Below the pieces are notes generated by a model that was not told where the DNA came from, ran no database searches, and was given only the letters and a program-made list of their open reading frames with translations. Of a stretch of DNA of 64,000 nucleotides, positions 1-12,525 are shown piece by piece (position 1 is the first letter of the stretch; the number at the start of each line of letters is the position of its first letter). A program made the translations under genes and the position numbers. The stretch covers positions 4,218,501-4,282,500 of the forward strand of contig OY992840.1 of assembly GCA_963921425.1 (NCBI GenBank), in the 5' to 3' direction. The stretch is from Dryas octopetala (lineage: Eukaryota; Streptophyta; Magnoliopsida; Rosales; Rosaceae).

Positions 1-1
1 A

Positions 2-1783
2 TTAAAAAATTCACTTCTATATGAGCTAGAGCTATTGTTTAATGCATCATCTAGCAGCTTGAAAGATCATAATCTTCCAATTCCTGATGAGCACAGCATG
101 TTACAAATTAGGAATAAATTGTTAAGAGAAGAATTAAATTATGATCTTCATCAGTTAGCCAATGAACATTCTATTTTAATCAGTCAACTCAACAAAGAAC
201 AAAGACAGGTGTATGATTCTGTTATCACTGCTATAAATGAAAGAAAATCTGGTTTGTTTTTTGTTTATGGCCATGGGGGAACTGGAAAGACTTTTTTGTG
301 GCACACAATCATTAATAAAATTAGATCTGAAGGTCAAATTGTTCTAGTTGTTGCTTCATCAGGTATTGCATCATTGCTCTTACCTGGAGGCAGAACAGCT
401 CATTCTAGGTTTCAAATTCCTTTCAATCTCACTGATTCTTCCACATGTCAAATAAAAAAACAGACTCATCTTGCTAAATTGATTGAAAAAGCTGCCTTAG
501 TTGTTTGGGATGAAGCACCTATGAATCATAGGGACTGCTTTGAAGCACTAGATAAATCACTATGCGATATTTTATCGCATTTAGATAATTCAGGTCACGC
601 TGTCCCATTTGGTGGGAAACCTTTTTTACTGGGGGGTGATTTTAGGCAAATACTACCAGTTATTCCAGGTGGAACAAGGGAAGAAATAATACATGCCACT
701 CTTAATAGTTCATACTTATGGCCCTCTTTCAAAATTTTTTGTTTGAAAGAGAATATGAGGCTATCAAGGGAGGGGTTAAACATTCAGGAAAAAAAAAAAC
801 TTGCAGACTTTGCTACTTGGATACTCAAAATTGGTGATGGTCAAATATGTGATATAAATGATCCAACAGATGAAGAGGTCTCTTGGGTAGAAATTCCTGC
901 AGATTTATTGATTGAGTCATACACAAATCCAATTGACTCAATTTTTTTAGCAGCATACCCAGACTTTCTTACCCACTTTGACAATTATGCTTACTTAAGA
1001 GAAAGAGCCATAGTTACACCTAAGAATTCTACTGTCACTGAGATAAATAACTATGCCATCAATTTATTACCTGGAGAAGCCAGAACTTATTTAAGTTCTG
1101 ATTCTCTATGCTCCTCATCTGGAAATTTAGAAAATCTTAGCGTGATGTATCCCACAGAATTCCTTAATCAGCTTGAATTCAATGGCTTACCTCCACATGG
1201 TCTAACTTTAAAAATAGGCATGCCCATCATGTTATTAAGGAACTTAAACCAATCTTCAGGGCTATGTAATGGAACTAGATTGGTCATAACCCAAATGACT
1301 AATAGAGTTATTGAAGCAAAGATACTAACTGGTAGCAACATTGGTCATAAATTCTTTATACCTAGAATCAGCCTTACAGCAACAGAAAAAAAATGGCCTT
1401 TCACTTTTAAGAGGCGTCAATTCCCAATTAGACCAAGCTATGCAATGACCATAAATAAGAGCCAAGGACAATCTCTTAAAACAGTTGGTTTATATCTTCC
1501 CCAGCCTGTCTTCACCCATGGCCAACTGTATGTTGCATTGTCTAGGGTTACATCAAGGGAAGGGCTTAAAATTATTATAGACAACAATGGAGAAATGCCA
1601 AATAAATACACTAAAAACATTGTCTACAAATACGTTCTCCAAAATTTAGTTTCAGGTTTAAACTCCTCTCTATGCATACCTAAACATCTCTATATAATTT
1701 ATATCTATACTTATTTAGCAAAATATATTTCTTCCTTTTACTTACACAAAATCTATTATTTTTTCAGCTCTCTGATACAATGA
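2..1783 (+). CDS. Helitron PIF1-like helicase domain, C-terminal part
   Basis: C-terminal superfamily 1B helicase of the Helitron Rep/helicase protein, which unwinds DNA during rolling-circle transposition. The frame has no stop between base 2 and the TGA at 1781-1783, so the protein enters from outside the window; an internal start is not implied. Visible motifs: Walker A GHGGTGKTF (about 269-295), DEAP-type Walker B in VVWDEAPMN, motif III GGDFRQILPV, the AMTINKSQGQS motif and motif VI LYVALSRVTS near the C-terminus. The last ~40 residues after QNLVS are low complexity and may be read-through of an intron (possible donor near 1656). The downstream RPA-like gene belongs to the same element. 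Family assignment is firm; activity is unknown because the Rep domain is not visible. Confidence 0.9.
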   Translation, partial: LKNSLLYELELLFNASSSSLKDHNLPIPDEHSMLQIRNKLLREELNYDLHQLANEHSILISQLNKEQRQVYDSVITAINERKSGLFFVYGHGGTGKTFLWHTIINKIRSEGQIVLVVASSGIASLLLPGGRTAHSRFQIPFNLTDSSTCQIKKQTHLAKLIEKAALVVWDEAPMNHRDCFEALDKSLCDILSHLDNSGHAVPFGGKPFLLGGDFRQILPVIPGGTREEIIHATLNSSYLWPSFKIFCLKENMRLSREGLNIQEKKKLADFATWILKIGDGQICDINDPTDEEVSWVEIPADLLIESYTNPIDSIFLAAYPDFLTHFDNYAYLRERAIVTPKNSTVTEINNYAINLLPGEARTYLSSDSLCSSSGNLENLSVMYPTEFLNQLEFNGLPPHGLTLKIGMPIMLLRNLNQSSGLCNGTRLVITQMTNRVIEAKILTGSNIGHKFFIPRISLTATEKKWPFTFKRRQFPIRPSYAMTINKSQGQSLKTVGLYLPQPVFTHGQLYVALSRVTSREGLKIIIDNNGEMPNKYTKNIVYKYVLQNLVSGLNSSLCIPKHLYIIYIYTYLAKYISSFYLHKIYYFFSSLIQ

Positions 1784-4700
1784 ATATAAGTCCAGTGAGG
1801 AGCTTGCAACCTCATCAGAACAAACTGAAGATTAGAGTTCGGATTTGCAGAACCTGGAGGCCAAAAGTTTTTGGATCTGATCACTAATTTGCTGGTTTAG
1901 AATGCATATTGGTTGATGCAATGGTAAATAAACTCTCCCCATTACTTATTCTACTAATATAGTTGTTCCTTTAACTAAATCTAATTTTAAAAAACAAATT
2001 ATTTCTACCTAAATTTAGATCAAACATACTTTGCCAACACCATTTTTCAATGTAAAAACACCTTGCAAAACTGTTTTCCTCCTAAAAAATGTAACTTAAC
2101 TGACTAACAATCTCTTTTTTCAAACTATCACATATGAAAAAACAAATGCTCAAAAACAAATACTGCTGACAACCACCTTATATTCCTAACATTATATAAA
2201 TATCTCAACAAAATTAAACTGATGCTACCCACCCCCATTTTTTTAAATCAAAATTACAACAGATAATTAAAGCATCATTTCAACCTTTTAAATAACAAAA
2301 CTCATATATAATGATTTCAAGTCTTCACAGCCACAATTATCTGCTCAAAAAACCTTAGACAATCCCTCTACAAATTGTCTGCACATATCAAATATTCATC
2401 TAACTAACTTTTTTTTTTAATACTAAATACTAAGTTTATTAAATTACCAAAATTCATGTGCTCCACACATATCATAATTAGTCTAACAAACTTCATATAC
2501 CACAAGTATAACTTAGTATGCTGTGCAGATAACTCATACAAACCAATCAATTCTATGGTCCATTTTCTCATATTTCAATATCATGATTCATTTACTATTT
2601 GCGTTTTTAAGGTTTATCTATTTTCTTCATTCTTGCAATTCTGCCATGATTAACTAACCTTATTTTTCTTCTGAATCAAGGGTGATGCAATTCAGGCAAC
2701 AGTAAAAGAGATTGACTATGATTGTGTCGCTCCAAAGATACAATCTGGAGCTGCCTATGACATCAGCTGCTTTCACACAATAAAGAGCAGATCAGTCTAC
2801 AAAGTTGTTCCTCATGCTGCTGCTATCATTTTCAACAAGAGAACCGTATTCAAGAGATTGACAGTTGTTCAACCAAAAATTCCAGCACACCGTTTTCACC
2901 TCATGGATTACAATCAACTATCCACACGGATAAATACAACCACAATTCTAACAGGTACTCATCAGAAAACATATTTATTCCCATTATTTTCATTAATTTT
3001 TTTGATTCTCTTACACCACTAAAATTATAATTACACACTTCTCTTATACAATTTAAACATCAGGTTATAATTTTTTCATCCATTGGAAGATGTGATGGAA
3101 CACATAACTGCAATACAACATTTGGAACAAAAGATGATTGACAAAACAAGGTTGGAGAGCAAATGTGAAGTATATATAGAAAACATCAGGTACAACCATT
3201 AACCAAATCCTTACAAATTTAACACTTTTATCATCACCATTAAAACATTTTCTCCTGCATTTATTCTTTCAGCCATCAAACAATTAGAATTACACTATGG
3301 AGCGATGCAGCAAAGAATTTTGATCATGCTGCTATAGAACAGTTGCCACCACCAACTTTTATCGTTTTCACAAGCGTCAAAGTGAAAGAATATCAAGGTA
3401 ACTCATACCTTTTCCCAACTTCCTATTATTTGCATCTCCAATATTCATTACAAAAATTCTCTCATCTTTCTTTTACCCATGCACAGGAAAACCTGTTCTT
3501 AGCAGCACCAACTCAACCCTGTATTTCATCAATCCACCAATACCAGAACTTGAATCCTACAAGATTGCGTAACGTTTTTAAAACTTTTTCAATATACCAA
3601 TTCTACTTTTGTAATATAACTCTCTAATTCAATATTTTTGACAACAACAATTCAGTTTCAAAGATGATGCAGTGGCTATCAAAGTGCTTCCACCTTCAGC
3701 AATGGTACAGCTTCCTTATCAACAATTAAAAGAAAGTCAAAAGGTGGATATAGCAGAATTGAATATACTTGATCCAGATTTGCACAAGGTAATTCACATT
3801 TGCAAAACAATATTATAACCATCTGCATTTTTTTTATTCTTTTGATTATCAGCCACATAATATCAATACTTTCACATTTTTCACACTATTATTATAATAT
3901 AATCTTTCATAATACCATAACTTACACACTTTTACTGGTTTGGCATCTTTACCAGTATTCGCATGTCTGCTTGCCTTTGTGAAATATAAAGTCTCTAAAT
4001 ATCTGCTCATAACCTAACTACATTGCTTTATGCTGGTTGTCAACAATACATGTCCACTCTAACAAACTAATTAACAACAATCTTCAAATTCACAAGCACT
4101 TGCACAGTACAAACTTTATCAAACTAACCATCCTATACCTGCACCAAATCTAGCTTACCAAACAATGCTTACACAAACCTATCTATACCAATTAACTATA
4201 AATATTCATATCAACTAACTACCACCTAACAACTAAAGTGCTTATAAAATAACTATAACTTAGACATCAACAACTTAAATATAAAATACTTATAATCATC
4301 CATCATATTTCCACAAAATTAAACCTTAAATATAACATGCTTATAATTATGGAGCATCGATTTTAACATCACATAATTACAATTTCCCACCATACTTAAC
4401 ACATACTCAACTTTTCTATTTTTCTAAAACCTCTATTCCACAATTAACTATAAAATGCTTACAGATATTCAGAAAATGTTTACAGTAATTCAATTTGTTT
4501 TTAATGTTTTCACTAATACCAAAAACTTTCTACCCATTTTCCACAAACTCAAGCATTTCTACACAACTAAAACCATTAACTTTGGTGCTTCATATAATAT
4601 GTTAAACAAAAGTTTTATTCAGATTATTCTGCATTTAAACCTTTTATAACCCTACATATCTGTTGCTTAACATAAACGACCAAAAATCAAAATCTCCTCT

Positions 4701-7056
4701 CAATTCAACCATTATGAGATTGTCTATTTTATGTTATACAGTTCATATAATTTACTTGAGCAGCCTATTTTTCTAATTCCATCATCATTATCATTTATCC
4801 ACATCTTTATCAAAATAAATATGTCAAATCATGCATTTTAAATCTTTTATTTCATGTAAACATCTTCAATACCCAGCTGATTACTTATTTCCAACAACTT
4901 ATAGGACAAACTGATTATCTGCCGTGCAACCATTACACGGTTCAACACAAATGCTGGATGGTGGTACAGAGCATGTCCAACTTGCCACAAACAAGTCAAG
5001 CCTTCACCTCAAAGTGATGAACTCATTTGTCCAAGACACGGCACCCTCAGCACACTTCCTATCCCTTGGTAACCAATTTTTTTATCTTTGTTTTTACCTT
5101 TACCAAACAATAATAAACTATATACTTCATAAACTATAACCACTCTGTATGATTATTAGCTGTACATGAAATGCATTCTTAGAAGATAACATGCATGCTA
5201 CACATTTAAAAAATTTATATTTAGCATGCATAATACACATCCATGATCCCTATTTTCATCGATCAAAAATCCCTTAAGACACACCTTAAATAATGAAAGT
5301 ATATAATCACTTTTCTGCATCTACTTCATCTCTATTAAGAAATAAACATAATATTACCAAAATACAATGTTCACAAGTTTCAAACCTAATAACATTTTTC
5401 CAACTACAAACAATCAAATAAAAATTAAACACATCTATATACCACACAATAAAATATCTTTAACCTTCTCATACTTTCTTAACTTGCCTTCTTCAATTGA
5501 ACAATAGCAACTCACATTAAAAATACAGGTTCAATGTCAGTTTCGCGATTGCAGATGCAACTAACACAACCAGTGTTATCATAATTGGAGAGCCTGCTGA
5601 ACAACTGTTTGGAATCTCATGCTTCAGCGTGGTTGTTGAACAAGCTAGGCTTTAATGACCAGAATCAATTCCCAGATCATATACTTCGACTGAGTGGCCA
5701 AAGAAAAAATTTCCAGATCAGGTTTGGCAGCATGAAAACTGATTTCAAAAGAAATGACATTCTCATCCATGCTGTTTTTGATGATGAAACCCAAGTCCTT
5801 GAACAACCCTCTCTTCCCACCGATCAACAAATGGTTATACATGCAATGGAAGAAACCAACCAAAAAAATCTTCTTTCCACTCCATCACCTACTTTAAAAA
5901 AATTCCCACCAAAAACACCTTCTGGTTCATCAAGGACTATCAGAAAATACCCCACTCTCCCATCACCCAAAAAAGCTGCAGTCAAAAGAGCTCTTTTCAC
6001 TTCTCTAATCAATGTGAGGAAAAAATTCAAAAGGTACCCAATGTATAAAACCTCTAACCCCTCATCCTAATACTATTCAAGTTATAAGACATTTCTGTCA
6101 ATTCTAACATGCATTCCTTTTTTTCCTGTTGTTCCAAAAACCATCTCCAATAGAGACGCAACAATTGAAGAAGTCACCAGCGCAGGAACAGCTACAAATA
6201 CAACACCCACAGAGGACATTTCAAGCCCAGATGACATCCCTCTCATGGCCTTCAAAAAAAAAAACCCATAAAATCACAGCCAGGTATAACCCATACTCAT
6301 ACTCTAAAACTCACAAATCATATGATATCCCACTGATATTTTTACCACATTCACCATTCACTCATACTTTCAATTACATTTATTAAAACATCATCAATTT
6401 GAATTTATTACTTTCAAGGACTACCTATAGTTCTTATCTCGCATACAATTATATTTCATAAACCAATACCACTTTTTTCATTCTCAATAAACAAATCTTA
6501 CAACACATTCCTCTTAGTTTATATACCTCTTCTCCACATTTTTTTTCCTTCCTTTCCATATCTCAATTTAACATATTTCCTTATTTTGTTCTTTATTCTT
6601 AGATATGAATGTATCAATATTACCAAACATATATTTTTACCTGCATTCTTAATTTTGCTTCACCTTATACATATTGCAGTCAACCATCAATTTTAACATT
6701 CATTCTTTCATCCTCATCGTTTAATAATGGTATATACTTTCTTTTACCTAAAAACAAATCACAAAACAAACAAAAAAGACTATTAATATCTGCTGTTCAT
6801 TCCCTTCTTTCTTAATTTTAACCTAACATCTTCCAATTTCTAACACTTTGTATACTCATCAAAATATGCAGCACAGCAGAAAAAATCCTCTCAACAGAAG
6901 CCAATAGAGGAGACAAAAGCCCCACAGCAAAAGAAGGAAAAAAACATGGTGAACATCTACCCTTGCAACAAACCAACCCTCATGAGAAAGCAAGCGAGGA
7001 CAACTCACCAGGCACAACTTGACTCCATTCTGAATGACCATAAATGCCTCTTTTGA
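1780..7056 (+). pseudogene. Helitron-borne RPA70-like single-strand DNA-binding protein, decayed
   Basis: Multi-exon gene similar to plant replication protein A large subunit copies carried by Helitrons. Exon-like blocks with splice signals: 1780-1923, 2681-2954, about 3062-3189, 3273-3397, 3487-3568, 3656-3788, 4905-5068, about 5529-6035 and a last block about 6870-7056 ending in TGA. The 4905-5068 block encodes a C-x2-C...C-x2-H zinc-finger pattern (ACPTCHK, then CPRHG) typical of the RPA1 C-terminal DNA-binding domain. Breaks: an in-frame TAA at 1885-1887 in the first OB-fold exon, and in the last OB-fold a stop at about 5653 where the matching continuation (GFNDQNQFPDHILRLSGQ) lies in another frame. 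The 3' blocks are weakly supported. Known role of the family: binding ssDNA; here presumed to help Helitron replication. Confidence 0.78.
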
Positions 7057-7352
7057 ACAATCAACAACTATATATACCTTTGTCTTTTGTTTAACATGAC
7101 AAAGATTTCTCCCATAAATATTTTTTGAAACCTGTTTGCACTTTTAAGATATCATCAATATCTTAAAACAACAAACAGCCATGCCTTTTACCCACATCTA
7201 AACACAGCCTGTGAAAGGCACTTATATTTTGAATGATCTGACAGCCAACAACTCATAATATATTTTAAATGTTCATAACTCTTTTAACATCTCATTACCA
7301 CCTTAACAAACCAAACACATCTCTCTTTAAAACGTTTTATCAATTGTTGTTA

Positions 7353-7382
7353 CCCGCAGCAACGCGCGGGCATAAATTCTAG
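7353..7382 (+). other. Helitron 3' terminal hairpin and CTAG end
   Basis: CCCGC (7353-7357) can pair with GCGGG (7366-7370) around an 8-base loop; nine bases later the element ends with CTAG (7379-7382) and the next host base is T. This is the canonical CTRR end with upstream palindrome that acts as the Helitron replication terminator. Confidence 0.9.
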
Positions 7383-8531
7383 TAGTTATCTAAGTCGAAC
7401 AAATAAATCAGAATTTGAATAAATCACACCCTTAGGCATTGGCTGTTCAACAGGTCAACTAAATGGTATTCCCGTAGCAATTGGTGTTATGGATTTTCAG
7501 TTTATGGGGTAATATGAGATCTATAGTGGGCGAAAAAATTACACGTTTGATCTAGTATGCTACAAATAAATTATTATTTGATTTTTGCTACTCGACCGTG
7601 GGGCATGTGTACCCTGTATTATAAGTGAGCATGTAAAATCATACATAACAATGTGGCATTTTAAGTTCAGCCCTAATTCTCCAACTTTCATCTCAGTTTT
7701 TAGATCTAGTCACATCTGCATATGTATTATTGTTTGACTAGAAGTCTAGAACTTTGATATTGTGTACGCGATTTTTTGTTGTTGAAATTTTTTGTCTTTT
7801 TCTAATAAAGTCTATTACATTCAGATTAAATTGTCGTCTAAAACCTAAGTTTTTAGGGTATAATTCTTGAATTTTGGAAATGTGCACTTTGATCTCATGC
7901 CACAACTCCATAACATAATTTGTGGACAAAAAAAAAGTATAATTTGACATCAAATAAAAGTTAGGTCCATTAATTTTAGGTACCAAATTATAATGTTTTT
8001 TCATTTCAACTACTAAAACATTTATGTCATTTCAGTTTAGGTACTAAATTTCAGTTTAGGTACCAATTTTAAAAAACATAGTTATATCGAACTGTGACTG
8101 TTTAACAGTCATAATTTTTTTATTGATTTATTATTTTTTCAATATTTGCAAAGCTTAAACTTTAATATTTAGTCTTTGGGTTATAGGATTTCATCCTCCA
8201 AACCTAAATCAAAAGTATGAAACCCTAAAAATTTTGATTTTCTATAAATTTTAAATAGTCACAACTGTGACTGTTCGACAATTACAATTGTAACTGTTCG
8301 AGAGTCACAACTGTATAACAAACTGATTTGTGACCTAATCCAAAATGTTTTACTCTAGGTTAGTACCTAAACTAAAAAAAATTAGTGTCTTGCTGCTTTA
8401 TTAAAAAATTATTGATATTTGGTATTTAATCCTAATTTTCTAATAAAAGTCGGGGTAGCATGATAATAACACAAAATAATGAAACTCATATCTTAAAGTA
8501 AGACAACAAAGTTGATCTAATATAACTAAAA
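7383..8531. repeat. Spacer with dispersed repeat, copy A (about 7965-8450)
   Basis: No gene is seen here. From about 7965 to 8450 the DNA is rich in the phrases TTTAGGTACC and GTGACTGTT and matches, in inverted orientation, the segment 18265-19140. Both copies contain the same succession of words (tail of TAGGTACTAAA phrases, ACAGTCATAA, the AACCCTAAA-type stretch, then CTAGGTTAGTACCTAAACT). It is a non-coding repeat of unknown class; its ends are not resolved. Confidence 0.6.
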
Positions 8532-8854
8532 GGCTTATTCACGCAAATGACCTTTAAAAGTACATTTCATTCTCACTTTGTTTTTTTAAATTTTAATTTT
8601 TTTTACTTTGCTTTCCGAATTTTATAAACCTCATATTCCGTCAAGTTGTCAATGTCTCCGTTAAAAAATCAGACGTGTTGCTTATGTGAATGAGTGACAC
8701 ATTAGTCTTTTTGACGGCGTCATTGACGGACTTGAAAGAATATGATTTACTGAAAGAGTTTGTAAAATTCGAAAAATAAAGTGAAAAGATTAAACTTTGA
8801 GAGGGTAAAGTGAGAATAAAAGTTATTTTCAAGAGGTATTTATGCGAATAAATC
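8532..8854. mobile_element. MULE-type MITE in the upstream region of the TSB gene
   Basis: 323 bp foldback element. The ends are inverted repeats (GGCTTATTC... and the complement of ...GAATAAATC; the similarity continues inward to CATTCTCACTTT), flanked by an exact 9 bp duplication TAACTAAAA (8523-8531 and 8855-8863). Nine-base duplications are characteristic of Mutator-like elements. No coding capacity. It ends 288 bp before the tryptophan synthase ATG. Confidence 0.82.
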
Positions 8855-9068
8855 TAACTAAAATCCTCCCAATGTAATATTACACGTGGGGTAGAGTGTG
8901 CATGTTTTTCTTATGCAAAATAATAGAGAGAGTAAGGAAAGTGGGAATACAAGATTTTTTTTATCTTTTGGGTGAATCCATGCCAATTCCAAAGGGATTC
9001 GAAACTAGTGCACACACTTGACACGTCACCAAGTTCGAGACCACAGAAAACAAACAACCGACATCGGT

Positions 9069-9075
9069 TATAAAA
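9069..9075 (+). promoter_or_regulatory. Putative TATA box of the TSB gene
   Basis: TATAAAA lies 67 bp upstream of the ATG at 9142, in a suitable position for a short 5' UTR. No other promoter element was assigned. Confidence 0.5.
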
Positions 9076-9141
9076 CCCGCGGTGGTACAAAATTCCAATT
9101 TCGAAACTCAATCCCTCACTCACCGAAAAACACCTCATCAA

Positions 9142-12100
9142 ATGGCAGCAGCCTCCGCAAACTCTTCCACCACTTGCAAAACCCACCACCACCACCTACT
9201 CACTCCACCGCTCCCAAAACCCTACTCCTCCTCCCAATTGCCCTTCAAGTTCCACAAATTTACCTCCCGTGCCACCGCCACCACCCCTTCTTCCATCTCC
9301 TGCACCCTCGCCCGAGACACCCCCCCTCTTCAGATGGACGGCAACAACGCAAACGGTTCCTTCGCGGGTCTTCCCCGACCTGATTCTTTCGGCCGTTTCG
9401 GCAAGTACGGCGGGAAGTACGTCCCGGAAACCCTGATGCACGCGCTCTCCGAGCTTGAGACTGCGTTTAACGCTCTCGCTCACGATGACGACTTTCAGGT
9501 TTTGTCAAATTTGATGCTTTCATTTCCGTTTTCCTTGATGACTCTTGCCGGTTTAAGAATCAAATGTGAAATTCTTGGTATTGTGGGATTTAAGTAAGAA
9601 TGAATCGGAAAAAATTTCCTCAAAAATTTTATTTGTCGGCAAAAACAAACTAAGCTTATAGAAAGTGTGGAAAGTGTGAAAATGTGGTTATTTATTTATT
9701 TTGTGAGAAAAATGAATGAAATGAAGCTATTTGAGTGGAGTGACCACAAAGTCTTTTAACTGAACTAAGCTGGGAAAGCATTATATACCAGAAAAATTGG
9801 TTATGTAGCACCAAAAAAAAAAAAAAAGAGAAATTTGTTATGGAGTATGTGGGTGTGTTAAATTCTTGAGATTTAGAAATGCCCATTTCAACATTAGCAT
9901 CCAATTAATTTATGTTGCGTCTTGTTGTAGAGCTCGGCAAAGCTTTAGGGAATATGTACGATTTGTTGGTGTCTTTAGGTACAATGCAATAGATCGAGAA
10001 GAAGTGAATAAAAGATTGTTGGCATGATGATCTTCTATTCTTTTACATTTTCAATTTGAGATATGTTAGGATGCATACACTGAACTTAGTTTTTGGAATG
10101 AAAAGTATCACAATGAGGAAGAAGATTTCTTTTTATTTTCAGGATTATACAGTTTTTTACTTAAAAATAATGTATATGTTGCGTTTCTGACAATATAGCC
10201 TTTTTGCTTCTTGGTTATCGCCTGATGCTCAGTTTCTTAAGCCTGAAAGAGGCATTAAGTTCATTTTTTTGTGTGGTAAATAACCAAGTGATTGATTAAG
10301 TAAATATATGTTATTGCAGAAAGAACTGAATGGCATTTTGAGGGACTATGTTGGCAGGGAGACTCCTCTCTATTTTGCTGAGCGGCTGACTGAGCATTAC
10401 AGACGTCTGAATGGTGAAGGGCCTGACATTTACCTGAAGAGGGAAGATCTTAACCATACCGGGGCCCACAAGATCAACAATGCTGTTGCCCAAGCTTTGC
10501 TTGCGAAGCGATTGGGCAAACAACGCATTATTGCTGAGACTGGAGCAGGTCAGCATGGAGTTGCCACTGCAACGGTTTGCGCTCGGTTTGGATTGCAGTG
10601 TATCATCTACATGGGTGCCCAAGATATGGAAAGACAATCCCTCAATGTTTTCAGAATGCGGCTTCTTGGGGCTGAGGTTTGTTCTGCAATTAATTTTTTT
10701 TTAAGTGATGCATTTTCCATTAATTAATGTAGCCTATATTTTGAAGTTCAGATCCAGTGGTCTATAAAACTGGACTGTACTGACGGATTGTGCATATTTT
10801 TCTTTCGTGCATTGTGTAAAAGGGCCTAAACCTTTTATGTGTGATAGTTAACCATATGTGAGTCAGATACATTGCTTTTATGAATCCTAAATTTTTGTAA
10901 ATTGTACTTTTTTCTTATTGAAATTCCAGGTTAGAGCAGTTCATTCTGGGACTGCCACATTGAAGGATGCTACTTCAGAGGCTATTAGGGACTGGGTGAC
11001 TAACGTAGAGACAACTCATTATATATTGGGCTCTGTTGCTGGTCCACATCCATACCCTATGATGGTTCGTGATTTCCACAAGGTGATTGGTAAAGAAACA
11101 AGAAAACAGGCACTGGAAAAGTGGGGTGGGAAACCAGATGTGCTGGTAGCTTGTGTTGGTGGAGGTTCAAATGCCATGGGACTCTTCCATGAGTTTGTTG
11201 AAGACAAAGATGTTCGATTGATTGGGGTGGAGGCTGCAGGCTTTGGATTGGACAGTGGCAAGCATGCTGCAACTTTGACCAAAGGGGAAGTTGGGGTTTT
11301 GCACGGAGCTATGAGCTACTTGTTACAAGATGAAGATGGGCAGATTATTGAGCCTCATTCTATAAGTGCAGGGTATGACCGTTAGTTGTTTTTTTTTTTT
11401 TTTTGGCTTTCAATCTTGGTGTGGCTTGGTAATAAAATTGTACAAATTTCTTTTTGGAATTTAGCTTGGATTACCCTGGAGTGGGACCGGAGCACAGTTT
11501 TCTAAAAGACATAGGACGTGCTGAATACCATAGCGTTACTGACGAAGAAGCATTGGAAGGTATTGGAATTACACTTAGAGCTATTGTTTGACTGTTTGAA
11601 TATTGAGTTTGACTGTTTGGAGTTACACTTAGATTTTGTATGAATTGGAAGTTATTGGAGTAACACTTGGATTTATTGTTTGACTGTTTGACTGTTTGGA
11701 ATTACACTATGCGTTGGAAGGTATTGGTGTTACAGTTAGATTTATTGTTTGACTGTTTGAATGTTGACTGTTTGACTGTTTGGAGTTTCACTTAGATTTT
11801 TTTTGCATTGGAAGATATTGGAGTTACACTTTTTCACAAGGCATGAAAAATTTATGCATTTTGTCCCTGGTTGCCATTCGGTTTGAAGCTTAATGTATAG
11901 TCCTCGGAGAACATTATGAACAAGTGGAGACCTCTAGTAGGCTGTGATGTTTCTCATTCACCCACTGTTGCAATTTCCTTGCGATGCTCTTGGTCTAAAG
12001 TCCTTTAACTAATTTTGCCCCTTGCTGCCATTCCATTTAAAGCTTAATATATAGTCCCTGGATAACATCATGACACGAGTGGAAACTTGAAATATAATGT

Positions 12101-12466
12101 TTTTATACGAATTTCGTAGTTGTCTTGGTTTATGCGAATTTCTTTTCCCCTCTGTTTGTCTTTTTTTGATGGATTGTTGACAACATCACATTTATAAGCT
12201 CATTTTATACATAGGTTTTTAGAAAATTTTGCTACTATCAGAGGTCACAGTCCTATCCAGTTTAATTATTATTTTATCCCCTGCATGCAGCTTTTAAAAG
12301 ATTATCACGATTGGAGGGAATAATCCCAGCTTTGGAGACATCTCATGCACTGGCTTACTTAGAAACGCTGTGCCCTACTCTCCCTAATGGAGCCAAGGTT
12401 GTGCTCAACTGCAGTGGCAGAGGGGACAAGGATGTTCACACTGCCATCAAGCACTTGCAGGTTTGA
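9142..12466 (+). CDS. TSB: Tryptophan synthase beta subunit, plastid precursor
   Basis: Catalyses the PLP-dependent condensation of indole with L-serine to L-tryptophan, the last step of the plastid pathway, normally as an alpha2-beta2 complex. Five exons join in frame: 9142-9498, 10320-10676, 10930-11372, 11465-11559, 12291-12466, all with GT-AG borders, giving 475 aa, close to the usual ~470. Residues 1 to ~75 are Ser/Thr/Pro-rich and look like a chloroplast transit peptide; the conserved core begins around [17 protein letters not shown]. Visible sites: the PLP lysine in [10 protein letters not shown] (K170), the catalytic glutamate in AETGAGQHG (E192) and the phosphate-binding loop GGGSNAMG (315-322). 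An in-frame ATG at 9113 region is absent; one at 9082 (GTG context) is not needed because MAAAS fits a transit peptide start. No defects seen. Intron 4 contains a repeat array described separately. Confidence 0.96.
11550..11835 (+). repeat. Tandem repeats of the exon 4 / intron 4 junction of TSB
   Basis: The end of exon 4 and the start of intron 4 (GCATTGGAAGGTATTGG at 11550, followed by TTACACTTAGA and TTGTTTGACTGTTTG) recur three more times inside the intron at about 11641, 11711 and 11804, diverged and 70-95 bp apart. The 11711 copy keeps an intact GGAAG|GTATTGG donor-like site; the 11804 copy has lost it (GGAAGATATTGG). The array is intronic in the gene model. Confidence 0.8.
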
Positions 12467-12525
12467 TTCTGCCATGTTTGAGCAAACCAAAGGATCATCT
12501 CCATTAAACTGGAAAGACCATGGGA

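Larger units (their letters stand above)
1..7382 (+). mobile_element. Helitron, 3' part (left end outside window)
   Basis: The segment holds a PIF1-type helicase frame followed by a replication protein A-like gene, the gene pair carried by plant Helitrons, and ends in a Helitron 3' terminus: a short GC hairpin (7353-7370), nine intervening bases, then CTAG at 7379-7382 followed by T, as expected for insertion between A and T. The N-terminal part of the rolling-circle replicase and the 5' TC end lie left of the window. The helicase frame is clean but the RPA part carries stops and a frameshift, so this copy is probably no longer autonomous. Introns of the RPA part are AT-rich, and the 1.1 kb stretch 3789-4904 holds no other gene that I can see. 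Confidence 0.88.
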
